Source of the DNA: Dolichospermum compactum NIES-806
GTDB lineage: Bacteria; Cyanobacteriota; Cyanobacteriia; Cyanobacteriales; Nostocaceae
Length of the DNA: 64,000 nucleotides
Direction of reading: 5' to 3'
NCBI RefSeq assembly: GCF_002368115.1
Contig: NZ_AP018316.1
Location: forward strand, 955,780-1,019,779
The stretch's first letter is position 1. Every line of letters starts with the position of its first letter. Positions 45,018 to 54,345 of the stretch are shown in pieces. The notes under the pieces were generated by a model. That model saw nothing but the letters and a program-made list of their open reading frames with translations. It did no database searches and was not told the origin of the DNA. A program made the position numbers and the translations under genes.

Positions 45018-45731
45018 TTATGCTGAGAATTTAGCTTGCTTATTTAATTTATCATTTTGTAATTCCAAACTTAATTTAACTGCATTTTCCAACGACAGGC
45101 AACGATTATTAATGAGACAAAATTTTCCCTGCAATAGATTCAATACATTAGATAAATTATTCAAAATGAATGTACCCAAAGTAATGTTCAAATCTGTCAT
45201 TTCCTGTTTAGCCCTTGCACTAAACTTAATAACTTGAAAAAGTTGCCCATTTTCTCCTACATACCACTCATAATCAAACAAAAACTTAGGAGAATATATC
45301 TGTATAGTTATCAATCCCCCTACAATGACTGGACTCATACATAGCAGTGAAAATAAAGCCCAAGTCCAATCAATTATTATTTGTAAACTCTTGAAAATTT
45401 GATTACGCTGTTTCGATAATTTTTGATGCCCAGAAATGTTCATAAATATGGGCTTATTAGCTTTTTGACAAGCATTTGCCCAAACTTTTAATAAAGAATC
45501 ACCGATTTTGGGATCTATGCTGACTAAACTAACTGGAGAATGTTTTAAACATTCTATTAAAGATTCTTGATTTTCCAGTGCAGCTAAATGGGGTTGTGGT
45601 AACTTTCCAGCAGCTTTCACTAATAATTTTCCTCTGCGCCATTGCAAAGTACATGATAGGAAGTTAAAATTTTCAGATTGCTGGGGGAAGATAGAGTTAT
45701 TATTTAGACTAGAAATGACTGAAATTAGCAT
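45018..45731 (-). CDS. hepC: HepC, sugar-transferase-like heterocyst development protein
   Basis: 237 residues. The second half is a diverged bacterial sugar transferase (WcaJ/RfbP-type): one membrane helix near 125-148, then YEWYVGENGQLFQVIKFSAR in place of the usual QERVGxNGKPFxIIKFRSM. The phospho-sugar acceptor motifs are degraded and the multi-helix N-terminus of WcaJ is missing; instead ~110 soluble residues precede. In Anabaena, HepC, encoded next to hepA, is needed for the envelope polysaccharide. The position and this shortened layout support HepC, though catalysis is doubtful. Confidence 0.75.
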   Translation of the reverse strand: MLISVISSLNNNSIFPQQSENFNFLSCTLQWRRGKLLVKAAGKLPQPHLAALENQESLIECLKHSPVSLVSIDPKIGDSLLKVWANACQKANKPIFMNISGHQKLSKQRNQIFKSLQIIIDWTWALFSLLCMSPVIVGGLITIQIYSPKFLFDYEWYVGENGQLFQVIKFSARAKQEMTDLNITLGTFILNNLSNVLNLLQGKFCLINNRCLSLENAVKLSLELQNDKLNKQAKFSA

Positions 45732-46389
45732 ACATTAACAGTGATAAATTAGTAAAAGATTGACTTAATATTTACAATCAGGAAATCAATATTTCCTTGA
45801 TCGAACAGTATTGTATAGGAGTCCTATAGCAATGATTAAATATGACAACAGTAAATTAGGGACACTTGTATTTATGATCAAGAGTAGTCATCTCAGAGAA
45901 AATACTAAATTTTTCCAATCCTGCTAAAATTACTTCGGTTTTGTATTTGAGATTTTGATCATGGTTTTCAATCTCTAGAATATAAGAATCTCGATAAATA
46001 AATCATCAAGAAACAACTTCTTTATTCACTCTTTAAATAAAGATTATTTTTGGCTCTATAATATTAAGATATGGTGAAATGAATTAATCGTAACTAAATT
46101 AAAATAAATATCATTTTGTACCTACAAAAACATATTATTAATTACTTATCGGGTAACAAAAATAAGTATAAAGTGTATTTGTTATGCAACAAAAATGTTT
46201 TGTATAGTTAATGGTCATTGGAGTCAAATTACAACACTTTCTGCTTTTATAAGGTACAGTTTTTATCTTCAAATCCGTAGGGTTTCCCACCCTCGATTGT
46301 ATATCCTGAGAGCGAAAAACGTTGTATTTTTGTCGAACTCATCTTAATTAGAGTTCAATAAATAATTTATCTTGAATAGTCAAGACAAA
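45732..46389. other. Long untranslated region upstream of hepC
   Basis: About 660 bp between the tyrosine kinase terminator and hepC. AT-rich, with a dispersed repeat (TAGGGTTTCCCACCCTCGATT, 46278-46297; complement near 28728). I see no NtcA-type GTA-N8-TAC site. It probably contains the hepC promoter and a long leader. Confidence 0.55.
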
Positions 46390-46412
46390 AACCCCTGCAT
46401 TAGACAGGGGTT
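46390..46412 (-). terminator. Rho-independent terminator after the tyrosine kinase gene
   Basis: On the minus strand AACCCCTG and CAGGGGTT pair around a 7-base loop and run into TTTTTG. It follows the kinase stop (46454) by about 40 bp and so separates kinase and hepC transcripts. Confidence 0.85.
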
Positions 46413-46453
46413 AATATATTTTCTTTGGTTAAATAGTCAGCAAATATTCTGCT

Positions 46454-48715
46454 TTATTCTTCCATTGCTGGTTGTAAAACTAATTGTTTTGGTTTTACAT
46501 AAGGTACATAGGTGCTATCAGATGGAGATACGCCATTAGCTACAACCCCAATCAGATTTAACCTACTCAACATCCCTGTAGCTTGATTAAGTTGGGTGCG
46601 TGTCACTTTACCAATACTTGCCATCATCACCACACTACGACAAGATGATGCGGTGAGCATAGCATCTACTAACCCAAGAACAGAAGGGGCATCTATGATT
46701 ACCAAATCATAATTTTCTTCAAATGCAGCCATCAATTGAATCATACGGGGAGAACTCAAAAGATGGGCAGGATCAGTCGGAGTTGGTCCGGCTGTTAAAA
46801 TATCAATGTAAGACGACCCAGAGTAAGGAACACTGATATGATTAGGTAGATTAACTTCACTTTCTAATAAACTGGAAAGTCCTTGTTCATTGGGAAGATT
46901 TAACTGTTTGTGCAGATTAGGATCGCGTAAATTGGCATCAATTAGTAAAACTTTTTTATGGAGGCGAGCCGCACTCATGGCTAGACCCAATGCCAAGGCT
47001 GATTTACCATCATCTGGTAATGCGGATGTCACCATTAATGATCTTAGATCTGAGACTTTATTGAGCAGTTCAATATTTTTGTAAATGAGATCCAGTGATT
47101 CCCAACGGGGAGAAGATTGTAATACTTGAATTGTCCAAGGTGCGAGAACTTCTGGTTTGCCAAATGGCAATTTTATCATGGATTCTCTGGGTTTGGCAGG
47201 TGGCAATTTAGGAGTTGTTCCTAATAATGGGAGAGCAGCTTGTTTTTCTAATTCCGCAGTGGTATGTACAGCGTCATCAGATGCTTCACGAATAAAGGCA
47301 GCAACTCCTCCTAACATTAAACCAATTACTCCTCCTAATAAGAGATTTTGTCTCATATTAGGACCAGTTTGAAAACCTTCTTGTGGTTCTTCTACTACTT
47401 CCCAATTGAATCCACCTTTAGAAAGTTCTTGGCGTAATTTTTGTTCTGCTCTTAATAATTGTTCTAATCTTTCTCTGCTAAATTGTAGTTGAGGCAGAAT
47501 GCGATTGTAATAAGCCAATAGAGAAGGAAACCGCTTGAGGTCGGCTTGTAATTCTTTCTCTTTGGCTGCTAAAGTTTGATCGCGGGCGGTTAATGCAACG
47601 ATGGTTGTTTGGGTTTCTACTAATTGACTTGTGAGATTAAGATCAATTTGTCCCAGTTGTCCTTGTTCTAAAAGATTGTCTCCAGAATTAAAGGTAGGAT
47701 TCGTCTTTTCTCCTAAAGTTCTGCTAACTTCTTTTTGTAAAAGTTGTTTTTGACTTTGCAGTTGTTCGTTTAATTTTTGAACGCTGGGAGTATCATCTGT
47801 GAAACGTAAACGTTCTTGTGCTAAAGCCAATTCTGTTTTTTGAATTTCATTGAGTAAGCCTTGGTAGCGGGTAGACTGACTCAGACGCGAAGAAACTAAG
47901 GCATTTTGTGGAGAACGGTTCAGTTGTGCTTGCAAAGATTTTTGCTTTGCTAAGGCCTCTTCATACTGGGAACGAGTTGTTTGTCGTTCCTGTTGGACAG
48001 TATTTAAAGCTGTTTCTACGGTTTTAGCTTGAGCATCTGGATCAATTAAATTTTGACTTCTGCGAAATCTTTGGAGATTTGCTTCGGAAGCGGTTACTTC
48101 GTCAGTAGCTTTTCTTAATTGATCTCTGATGACTTGTAAACCTTTTTGCAAGCGTGAATCCTGCTGTTGTTTATTGTATTCTAAATAAACTTGCTGAATT
48201 GTTTTGAGAACTTTTTGAGTTTTTTCTGGATCGTTATCAGTATAATCAACTTGAAATATTTTAGTAGCAACGTTATCCTCTGGAGTCTTAATTTGAGTGA
48301 GGACTAAGGATTTTTTTAAATCCATTACGGTTAAGTCTGGATATTCAGTTTTGAGTTTATCAACTGCTTTTTTAATCAGTCCAGAACTCTGCATCAAGTT
48401 TAATTGAGTAGCTGTATCTACCTCGATATTAGCATCAGTAAATTGACTTTCAGTGTTATCTGTTTCTTTCTTGCCTTGATAGTTAGGTTCTACTAACAGT
48501 TGCATGGTGCTTTTGAAGCTGGGTGGGGTTTTTAATGTAATGATGCCAGCAATAGCCGTAGAACTGAGCAATACTAATAATAACCAGGGAAATCTTCGCA
48601 GAATTACTGCAAACATTTGTCCATAACCTGGTTCTATTTCTGATGCTGGATTTATATTGGGATTTAGACTAGTTTGAACCACTTTTATTATCCTTATCTG
48701 CGATACACTACGCAA
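46454..48715 (-). CDS. Polysaccharide co-polymerase / tyrosine autokinase (Wzc-like)
   Basis: About 742 residues from GTG 48682, which has AGGATAATAAAA upstream; the frame opens at TTG 48715. Order: membrane helix near 45-62, Wzz domain, long coiled coil (about 190-430), second helix near 470, then BY-kinase with Walker A' PDDGKSALALGLAMSAA, Walker A-prime LLIDANLRDP and Walker B LVIIDAPSVLGL. The C-terminus has only two tyrosines (TYVPYVK), so it is a poor Tyr-cluster version. It should control the chain length and export of the envelope polysaccharide. Confidence 0.87.
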   Translation of the reverse strand: MRSVSQIRIIKVVQTSLNPNINPASEIEPGYGQMFAVILRRFPWLLLVLLSSTAIAGIITLKTPPSFKSTMQLLVEPNYQGKKETDNTESQFTDANIEVDTATQLNLMQSSGLIKKAVDKLKTEYPDLTVMDLKKSLVLTQIKTPEDNVATKIFQVDYTDNDPEKTQKVLKTIQQVYLEYNKQQQDSRLQKGLQVIRDQLRKATDEVTASEANLQRFRRSQNLIDPDAQAKTVETALNTVQQERQTTRSQYEEALAKQKSLQAQLNRSPQNALVSSRLSQSTRYQGLLNEIQKTELALAQERLRFTDDTPSVQKLNEQLQSQKQLLQKEVSRTLGEKTNPTFNSGDNLLEQGQLGQIDLNLTSQLVETQTTIVALTARDQTLAAKEKELQADLKRFPSLLAYYNRILPQLQFSRERLEQLLRAEQKLRQELSKGGFNWEVVEEPQEGFQTGPNMRQNLLLGGVIGLMLGGVAAFIREASDDAVHTTAELEKQAALPLLGTTPKLPPAKPRESMIKLPFGKPEVLAPWTIQVLQSSPRWESLDLIYKNIELLNKVSDLRSLMVTSALPDDGKSALALGLAMSAARLHKKVLLIDANLRDPNLHKQLNLPNEQGLSSLLESEVNLPNHISVPYSGSSYIDILTAGPTPTDPAHLLSSPRMIQLMAAFEENYDLVIIDAPSVLGLVDAMLTASSCRSVVMMASIGKVTRTQLNQATGMLSRLNLIGVVANGVSPSDSTYVPYVKPKQLVLQPAMEE

Positions 48716-48824
48716 ACACCTAAAAAATTAAATGAATTAGGGATGCACACCTCCAATACTGCAAGGCAGAATTAAAAATTAAAAAGCAAATTATATAAGC
48801 TTTCTAGGAACTTTTAATGATGAT

Positions 48825-49919
48825 TTATTTTTGCCATGCTGCACTAGCTTGATCAATAACTTGCTCAACTTTACTAAAGAATGACTGTTCTGAGAAATTG
48901 CTAACAGCATGATTACGGATAGTTTCGTAATCCCAAGATATTCCTCCAGCTTCTAGTAAAGCTGCTTGTAAAGAGCATGGTGCTTGTCTTTTGAAAAACA
49001 CACCTGTTTTACCTGGTATTTGAGTGTCTAAGACTCCTCCGGCTCCATAAGCAATGACTGGTGTACCACTGGCGTTTGCCTCGACTGGAACTAATCCATA
49101 ATCTTCCAAAGCCGCAACAATAATTGATTTGGCTTTAGAAAATAAGTCTTTACGTTCTTTATCACTGACATGACCTAGAAATTGGATGTTGGGTAATGCC
49201 TGGGCTTTTAATCTTTCTTGTTCTGGTCCATCACCTGATATCAATAAGTTCCAGCCTAACCAATTAAAAGCTTCGACTATTATATCAAGACGTTTATAAC
49301 TTATCATCCGCGCCGATGCCAAGTAGTATTCTTCTTTAGTATCGGAAAAGACAAAGTTGCTAGTATCAATTGGATAGTTAATGGCGATCGCTTGTTTGTG
49401 ATAAATTTTTTGAATTCGTTGGGCAACAATACTAGAGTTAGCGATGTATAGATCGGGTTCTTGAGCATATTTCAGGTCTACATCTCTCATCATTTGAAAG
49501 ATTTTTTCGATGAGAGGAGCAAAGTATCTATAGTCTCCGTATTCCCGTAAATATGTTTCTGTATCCCATAAAAAGCGGGTAACATTATGACAAAAACAAA
49601 TATGTTTTGCTTGGGGATTTTTCCGTACTGCTTTGGCAAAACTGGTGCTACTGCTGATAATTAGGTCATAATCTTGGAGATCCAAGGAACGAAATGCGGG
49701 AAAATATAGCGGGGCTAACATCCGAAAATATTTGGTTGCACCAGGAATTTTTTGTAAAAATGTGGTGTTGATAATTCGCTCACCTAAATCAATACTTTTT
49801 TGTGGGTCGTATAATGAGGTGAAAATGTCAGCGTCGGGATACCGTTTACACAATAATTCAAATACGCGCTCTGCTCCACCGCGTTGGGTTAAGTAATCAT
49901 GGACGAGAGCTATTTTCAT
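48825..49919 (-). CDS. Glycosyltransferase family 4 protein
   Basis: 364 residues, GT-B. Start KIALVHDYLTQRGGAERVFELL, middle YYLASARMISYKRLDIIVEAF near 198 and donor-site ALEDYGLVPVEANASGTPVIAYGAGGV near 272-298 with EX7E. Typical of mannosyl- or GDP-sugar transferases of exopolysaccharide clusters. It sits just before the tyrosine kinase in the island, 109 bp away. Confidence 0.88.
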   Translation of the reverse strand: MKIALVHDYLTQRGGAERVFELLCKRYPDADIFTSLYDPQKSIDLGERIINTTFLQKIPGATKYFRMLAPLYFPAFRSLDLQDYDLIISSSTSFAKAVRKNPQAKHICFCHNVTRFLWDTETYLREYGDYRYFAPLIEKIFQMMRDVDLKYAQEPDLYIANSSIVAQRIQKIYHKQAIAINYPIDTSNFVFSDTKEEYYLASARMISYKRLDIIVEAFNWLGWNLLISGDGPEQERLKAQALPNIQFLGHVSDKERKDLFSKAKSIIVAALEDYGLVPVEANASGTPVIAYGAGGVLDTQIPGKTGVFFKRQAPCSLQAALLEAGGISWDYETIRNHAVSNFSEQSFFSKVEQVIDQASAAWQK

Positions 49920-50300
49920 TTTTTCTTTATAATTGGGTAAGTGATTATTGGTTTTAATATTTATTTTCTAGTAATTGAATTTTTAATGTTGTATTACTAG
50001 GTTGTATCAGTTGTTTTGTATCAATTATTTTATGTTGTTTAATAAGGGGTTGAATCATGTAAAACCTCGCAAGATTATGAAAATAATCTCTGTTATTTAT
50101 TGTATATATGTGAATTCAGAGGTTAAATGAAAATATCAGGAAACCTCTGAATTATCTTGATGCTATAGCAGGAGTCAGGAGTCAGAAGTCAGGAGTCAGG
50201 AGTAAAAACCTGTTGTGGATGAAGTTGCATGAATACCTACGGTACGTTAACACGAACAATTCATATCCTAACCGCCTTGACGGTTGCTATTTTTGGAAAA
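49920..50300. other. Intergenic spacer with GTCAGGA repeats
   Basis: 381 bp between two island genes on the minus strand. Tandem GTCAGGA copies occupy 50167-50203; the rest is AT-rich without a recognisable feature. It may carry a separate promoter for the glycosyltransferase. Confidence 0.55.
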
Positions 50301-51614
50301 CTATTTTGTTAGTGCTAAAGTTTTCGCAGGAGCAAAATAAACTGTTTGTTCAGCGCGTAATTGATCACAAAGTCTACCTTCTGGTAGTTCCACGTCATCA
50401 TAAGTGAGGACTTGATCTTTAGGAATATCACGCTTTAAACGACATCCTTGAGCTAGACCCATTGGGAGTAGGTTTTGTTGTTGCACAATTGGGGAATTTT
50501 CGCATTGTCCATAGGTCATGTAATAACCAATACCATCAAGGGTTGCTCCGGCTTGGAGGTCAATTTTGGCGGTGGTGACGACATCAACAACGGGACCGGC
50601 GATGGGTGCAAGCACAGCATCATGGAAGAGGACGGCACGGGCTACGGAGAGGGGAACTTCAAAATGGCATAGGTGATAGGGGGTGTAGAAGCTGTAGAGG
50701 GGGCCTTCACCGAGTTTATAAAGGTTGAGGTAATGGCGTTGTTTGGGGTCTTCGTGGGTGGCAAATACGAATACTCCTGGACCGGGTTTAGTGCCAACTA
50801 CGTAATCAACGATACCGCCTAGTTCTTGGAGTTGGTCAATGTCGTACATTTTGGTCATTTCATCTACATGACCGCTGTAGTCATATCCCAACATCCCGCG
50901 CTTGGCTACTTTCATGCCTGTGCCGTTGGCGACTATGGCTTGCTCAAAGGAGATTTTTGTCCCATCGGCAAAGCTGGTTACCATAGCGGGATTTTGTCCC
51001 CAGCGTTGGGCAAAACCGGCTTGGGTGGTGGGGTTGCGGTAGGGGTCTTGTAAGCCTTTGATGTTGCCGCACAGGAGGGGTTTTAAACCGATGCTTTTGA
51101 CAAAGCGGTAGAGGTTCATTTCTACCCCTGGTTGGTCGCCGTCACAGGCACTCAGGACGACTCCAGCGCGGTCTGCATGGACTTTGAGAATCGGTCCAAT
51201 TGTACCATCTAGTTCGGCATTCATGAGAATGATATGCTTGTGATGAGCGATCGCACATATCACCAAATGAGCCGCGTATTCAATTGTCCCGGTGACTTCA
51301 ATGATTGCATCTATGCCATCAGCTTCACACAGGAGCATGGCATCTTCGGTGATTGCATATTCATTTTGAGCGATCGCCTCTTCTAAATCAGCTAAATTAG
51401 CAACAATTTTGATATCTTCAATTCCTGCTTCTAAATAAGCTCGTTTAGCGTTATCAATGTGACGATTAGAAATAGCCACCAACTCCATTCCTGGCACAGA
51501 GTTGATAATTTGATTAGCAATTCCTCGACCCATAAAACCAGCACCAATCATGGCCACTTTAACTGGTTTACCTAATGCCGCCCGTGCTTGTAAAGCTTTA
51601 TCAACAATAATCAT
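50301..51614 (-). CDS. SAF-domain NAD(P)-dependent oxidoreductase
   Basis: 437 residues. Rossmann motif VAMIGAGFMGRGIANQII near 20-37; a homoserine-dehydrogenase-like middle (VTGTIEYAAHL, SACDGDQPGVEMNLY); and a C-terminal SAF domain (about 380-437, KRDIPKDQVLTYDDVELPEG). Members occur in nucleotide-sugar clusters with unknown reaction. It starts 2 bp after the RfbC stop. It may make or open a branched or deoxy sugar for the heterocyst polysaccharide. Confidence 0.8.
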   Translation of the reverse strand: MIIVDKALQARAALGKPVKVAMIGAGFMGRGIANQIINSVPGMELVAISNRHIDNAKRAYLEAGIEDIKIVANLADLEEAIAQNEYAITEDAMLLCEADGIDAIIEVTGTIEYAAHLVICAIAHHKHIILMNAELDGTIGPILKVHADRAGVVLSACDGDQPGVEMNLYRFVKSIGLKPLLCGNIKGLQDPYRNPTTQAGFAQRWGQNPAMVTSFADGTKISFEQAIVANGTGMKVAKRGMLGYDYSGHVDEMTKMYDIDQLQELGGIVDYVVGTKPGPGVFVFATHEDPKQRHYLNLYKLGEGPLYSFYTPYHLCHFEVPLSVARAVLFHDAVLAPIAGPVVDVVTTAKIDLQAGATLDGIGYYMTYGQCENSPIVQQQNLLPMGLAQGCRLKRDIPKDQVLTYDDVELPEGRLCDQLRAEQTVYFAPAKTLALTK

Positions 51615-51616
51615 GA

Positions 51617-52162
51617 TTAAACTCCTATCAAACTAGATTCTAGTAAAGGCCAATTCCGATCTTTATCAGACATTTCTGTTGCACTCAATGGCCAGGAAAT
51701 TTCTAAAATTGGGTCATCATAACGTAAACCCCGTTCATATCCAGGAGTGTAAAATTCACCCACTTGATATACAACTTCTGCACCATCTGTTAAAGCTTGA
51801 TAACCATGAGCAAACATTTCAGGAACATAAAGGGCGCGACGATTTTCTGCACTCAGTTCTACACCAATATGCGCTAGATAAGTAGGAGATTCAGGACGCA
51901 TATCCACAATCACATCATAAATAGCTCCTTGAGTACAACGAATTAATTTTGTTTCCGCGGCAGGGAGAGTTTGATAGTGCATTCCTCTCAATGTACCTTT
52001 TTTATGATTAAAAGAAAGGTTACATTGGGCAACTGTTGGTTTTAAACCATGAGCAATAAATTCATCAGCGCAAAAAGTCCGAGCAAAAAAACCACGAGAA
52101 TCAGGCTTTTCTTCTAAGTCAATAATGAAAGCACCAGAGAGTTTAGTAGAGGTAAAAATCAT
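51617..52162 (-). CDS. rfbC: dTDP-4-dehydrorhamnose 3,5-epimerase family protein
   Basis: 181 residues from ATG 52162; the frame opens at 52258 but only the shorter start gives the family N-terminus. Cupin fold: DSRGFFARTFCADEF near 20, CNLSFNHKKGTLRGMHYQ near 45-62, the catalytic His/Asp region VDMRPESPTY and the Tyr in FAHGYQALTDGAEVVYQV near 120. It epimerises 4-keto-6-deoxy sugars. The nearby nucleotidyltransferase makes CDP-glucose rather than dTDP-glucose, so the true substrate may be a CDP-linked keto-sugar. Confidence 0.85.
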   Translation of the reverse strand: MIFTSTKLSGAFIIDLEEKPDSRGFFARTFCADEFIAHGLKPTVAQCNLSFNHKKGTLRGMHYQTLPAAETKLIRCTQGAIYDVIVDMRPESPTYLAHIGVELSAENRRALYVPEMFAHGYQALTDGAEVVYQVGEFYTPGYERGLRYDDPILEISWPLSATEMSDKDRNWPLLESSLIGV

Positions 52163-52291
52163 GGTTATTTCGGAAGTTTTTTGAAGATAATAGAATGGTT
52201 TTGATTTTAGATGGCAAAATTCAGCAAATAAAACTGGCATGATCGTGGTTGATACCAATTATTCTGACTCCTGAATTTGTGCATTTTAGGT

Positions 52292-53116
52292 TTATACCTT
52301 TAATCCTAATTGGGGATTTATTTTGGGAAAGGTATCATCATGATATTGTGTACAAAGTTCAGGTCGTTTAGGAGATTTAGCCGTGTATGTGAAAAATATA
52401 GTTGACCGTTCTTGGGTTCTTACAGTCCCATGATGTAGAATATTTCTTACATCGGCAAAAATCACAGTTCCAGCTTTACCAGGACATGACTTCCAAGCTG
52501 ATTTAGGAATGACTTTCATCATTTTATCATCGTTAATTCCCAAAAAATTAACCCGCCATAATTCATAATCAACTTGATAATTTTTAACTTGCTCTAAAGC
52601 ATTAGTAGGTAGTGGAATATATTCAAATGGTCCATGTTCTTCAGTTACATCATTTAGATAGATAATGACTTTAATCATCCGTCTATCTTCAGAATCTTTA
52701 TGCCATAGTAAAGTTTCCGATTGTTTTTCATTAGGAAAGTCTTTCCGCACATGAACACCATGAAAAGCGATAGGCAACCCTATATAATGCTCAATGATAT
52801 TTTGTAGTCGGGATTCCATTCCCCAAGTAAAAAATTCCGGTAAATCTGTAACCGTATAAATTTGTGGTAACTTGTATCCTGCATGAATATCTCTAGGATT
52901 TACCATCCTATCAGTACAACTATTAGCAGTAGCTAACATTTTAGCCGTAGATGAAAAACCTAAATCTTCCAAAGATGTGATGTAAACACCTGATTTTTTT
53001 AAAGTATCAACAATCAATTTATCTTTTGCACTAATAGCAGGTAAATTTTCGCCATGATGCCAAAGTGATACTCGATAATTCAACTCAGAACTTACAGTTG
53101 AAATTTTGTTAAGCAT
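52292..53116 (-). CDS. PhyH-like 2-oxoglutarate/Fe(II) dioxygenase
   Basis: 274 residues. The metal triad is visible: HKD in LLWHKDSEDRRM near 140 and a distal His in NILHHGTVRTQERSTIFFTYTA near 230, with the Arg that binds 2-oxoglutarate following. Phytanoyl-CoA dioxygenase-type enzymes hydroxylate small molecules and nucleotide sugars. Here it is probably a sugar-tailoring enzyme of the island. The 3' end of a second, lost copy lies just upstream (53143-53235). Confidence 0.75.
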   Translation of the reverse strand: MLNKISTVSSELNYRVSLWHHGENLPAISAKDKLIVDTLKKSGVYITSLEDLGFSSTAKMLATANSCTDRMVNPRDIHAGYKLPQIYTVTDLPEFFTWGMESRLQNIIEHYIGLPIAFHGVHVRKDFPNEKQSETLLWHKDSEDRRMIKVIIYLNDVTEEHGPFEYIPLPTNALEQVKNYQVDYELWRVNFLGINDDKMMKVIPKSAWKSCPGKAGTVIFADVRNILHHGTVRTQERSTIFFTYTAKSPKRPELCTQYHDDTFPKINPQLGLKV

Positions 53117-53142
53117 GACAGAAATTTCCTTCCTCGTTGAAC

Positions 53143-53235
53143 CTAATTAACTTGTTTAGATAACTCTGGTTTGGGAAAAGTATGATCCCAATATTGAGTA
53201 CAAAGTCCCGGTCGTTTTGGCGGGTTAGCTGTATC
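53143..53235 (-). pseudogene. Vestigial C-terminus of a second PhyH-like gene
   Basis: Reading the minus strand from 53235 gives DTANPPKRPGLCTQYWDHTF, then PKPELSKQVN and a TAG at 53143-53145. That matches the C-terminus of the intact gene (KSPKRPELCTQYHDDTFPKI), with substitutions at about half of the other positions. No start or upstream domain remains: the preceding ~40 bp lead straight into the glycosyltransferase stop. A tandem paralogue was evidently deleted, leaving only about 30 codons. Confidence 0.82.
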
Positions 53236-53275
53236 CCTCCCAATCAAAACTTATTTTGTCCAAACAATTGCTGAT

Positions 53276-54289
53276 TTATCCCTTATAGTTTCTGACTTCT
53301 GAAGTCGTTGTCCTCTCCAGTTCTGCTTCCGCTACTTTAAGTTCTCTCATTGGTATTAATTCTAATGCTGCTACACTAGCTAAACCTAAAAAAGGAACTA
53401 CTGTCTTAATAGCCGATATAGGCCATCTTCTCATCGCTCCTAAAAAAACTTTCAGGTCTACTTCATGGTAGTTTTGTAAAAGCATCTGACAACAATATGC
53501 TTTAGAATAACCAACTTGCTCAAGTTTTAAAATAACTTCAGGTATATGTTGGTATTGCATTAAAAGTGCAGACTTCGGTTCTTTTTGCCAATAACTAACA
53601 CCAACAATACATTCTAAATAGATATCTTTAGTCACAATTACTTTGCCATTAGCAGCACAATAACCGGCTAAATACGCTAAAGATATCCAATTATTACTAG
53701 CAGTTGGCCAAATTTGGAGAGCGCGTTTAATTAAATCAGCACGATATACTGTAGCAGTTAGAAAAATTACTGCTCCTACACTTTTAGTAAAACAATGTTC
53801 AAATATTGCTTTACCATCACCTTCACCATCTTCTGTATCGGCATCAAACCAGCGATTACCAAATATTTTTGGTGGATGTACTGGTTCACCAGTAATTTTG
53901 TTTCGACCAGAAAAATTCAGAAACAATAATGATAAATCATCAATATTTTTAATTTTATCCATCACATAGGCAACTGCTCTTTCCTGAATTGGATCATCAT
54001 CACCAATTGTCCAAACATACTTGGTTGTGGCAGAACCTAGGCAATGAAAAATATTTCGCATTACGCCTATGTTTTCAGGATTTTTATTAGATTTGAATGT
54101 GATGTTTTTGAGAATACTTTGCCATTTACTAATAATAGATTGAGTATGATCCGTAGAACAATTATCAGAAACTAAGATTTCACACTCTGATTCAAATCCT
54201 TTAATAGCTTGGGACAACCAAGTTAATTGTTTATCTAGTAACTCGGCTCGATTGTAAGTAGGAATAGCAATAGTTAGTAGTTTGTTCAT
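53276..54289 (-). CDS. Glycosyltransferase family 2 protein (tandem paralogue A)
   Basis: 337 residues. TIAIPTYNRAELLDKQLTWL at 6-25, SDNCSTDHT near 42, WTIGDDDPIQERAV near 94 with a DDD metal site and a C-terminal RRWPISAIKT segment. It is a clear paralogue of the next upstream gene (same motif spacing, TYNRA.LLDKQL, GDDDPIQER, RRWPI). The pair should add two similar sugars or be alternatives. Close to the deleted PhyH copy, which suggests a recombination-prone spot. Confidence 0.87.
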   Translation of the reverse strand: MNKLLTIAIPTYNRAELLDKQLTWLSQAIKGFESECEILVSDNCSTDHTQSIISKWQSILKNITFKSNKNPENIGVMRNIFHCLGSATTKYVWTIGDDDPIQERAVAYVMDKIKNIDDLSLLFLNFSGRNKITGEPVHPPKIFGNRWFDADTEDGEGDGKAIFEHCFTKSVGAVIFLTATVYRADLIKRALQIWPTASNNWISLAYLAGYCAANGKVIVTKDIYLECIVGVSYWQKEPKSALLMQYQHIPEVILKLEQVGYSKAYCCQMLLQNYHEVDLKVFLGAMRRWPISAIKTVVPFLGLASVAALELIPMRELKVAEAELERTTTSEVRNYKG

Positions 54290-54345
54290 AATTTTTGATG
54301 CGAAAATATTTTAGATGGTTAATAGAAGAGGATTTTATCTTTTAT

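Noticed and set aside
45732..46389. NtcA-binding site upstream of hepC
   Set aside because: No GTA-N8-TAC match was found in the region on inspection.
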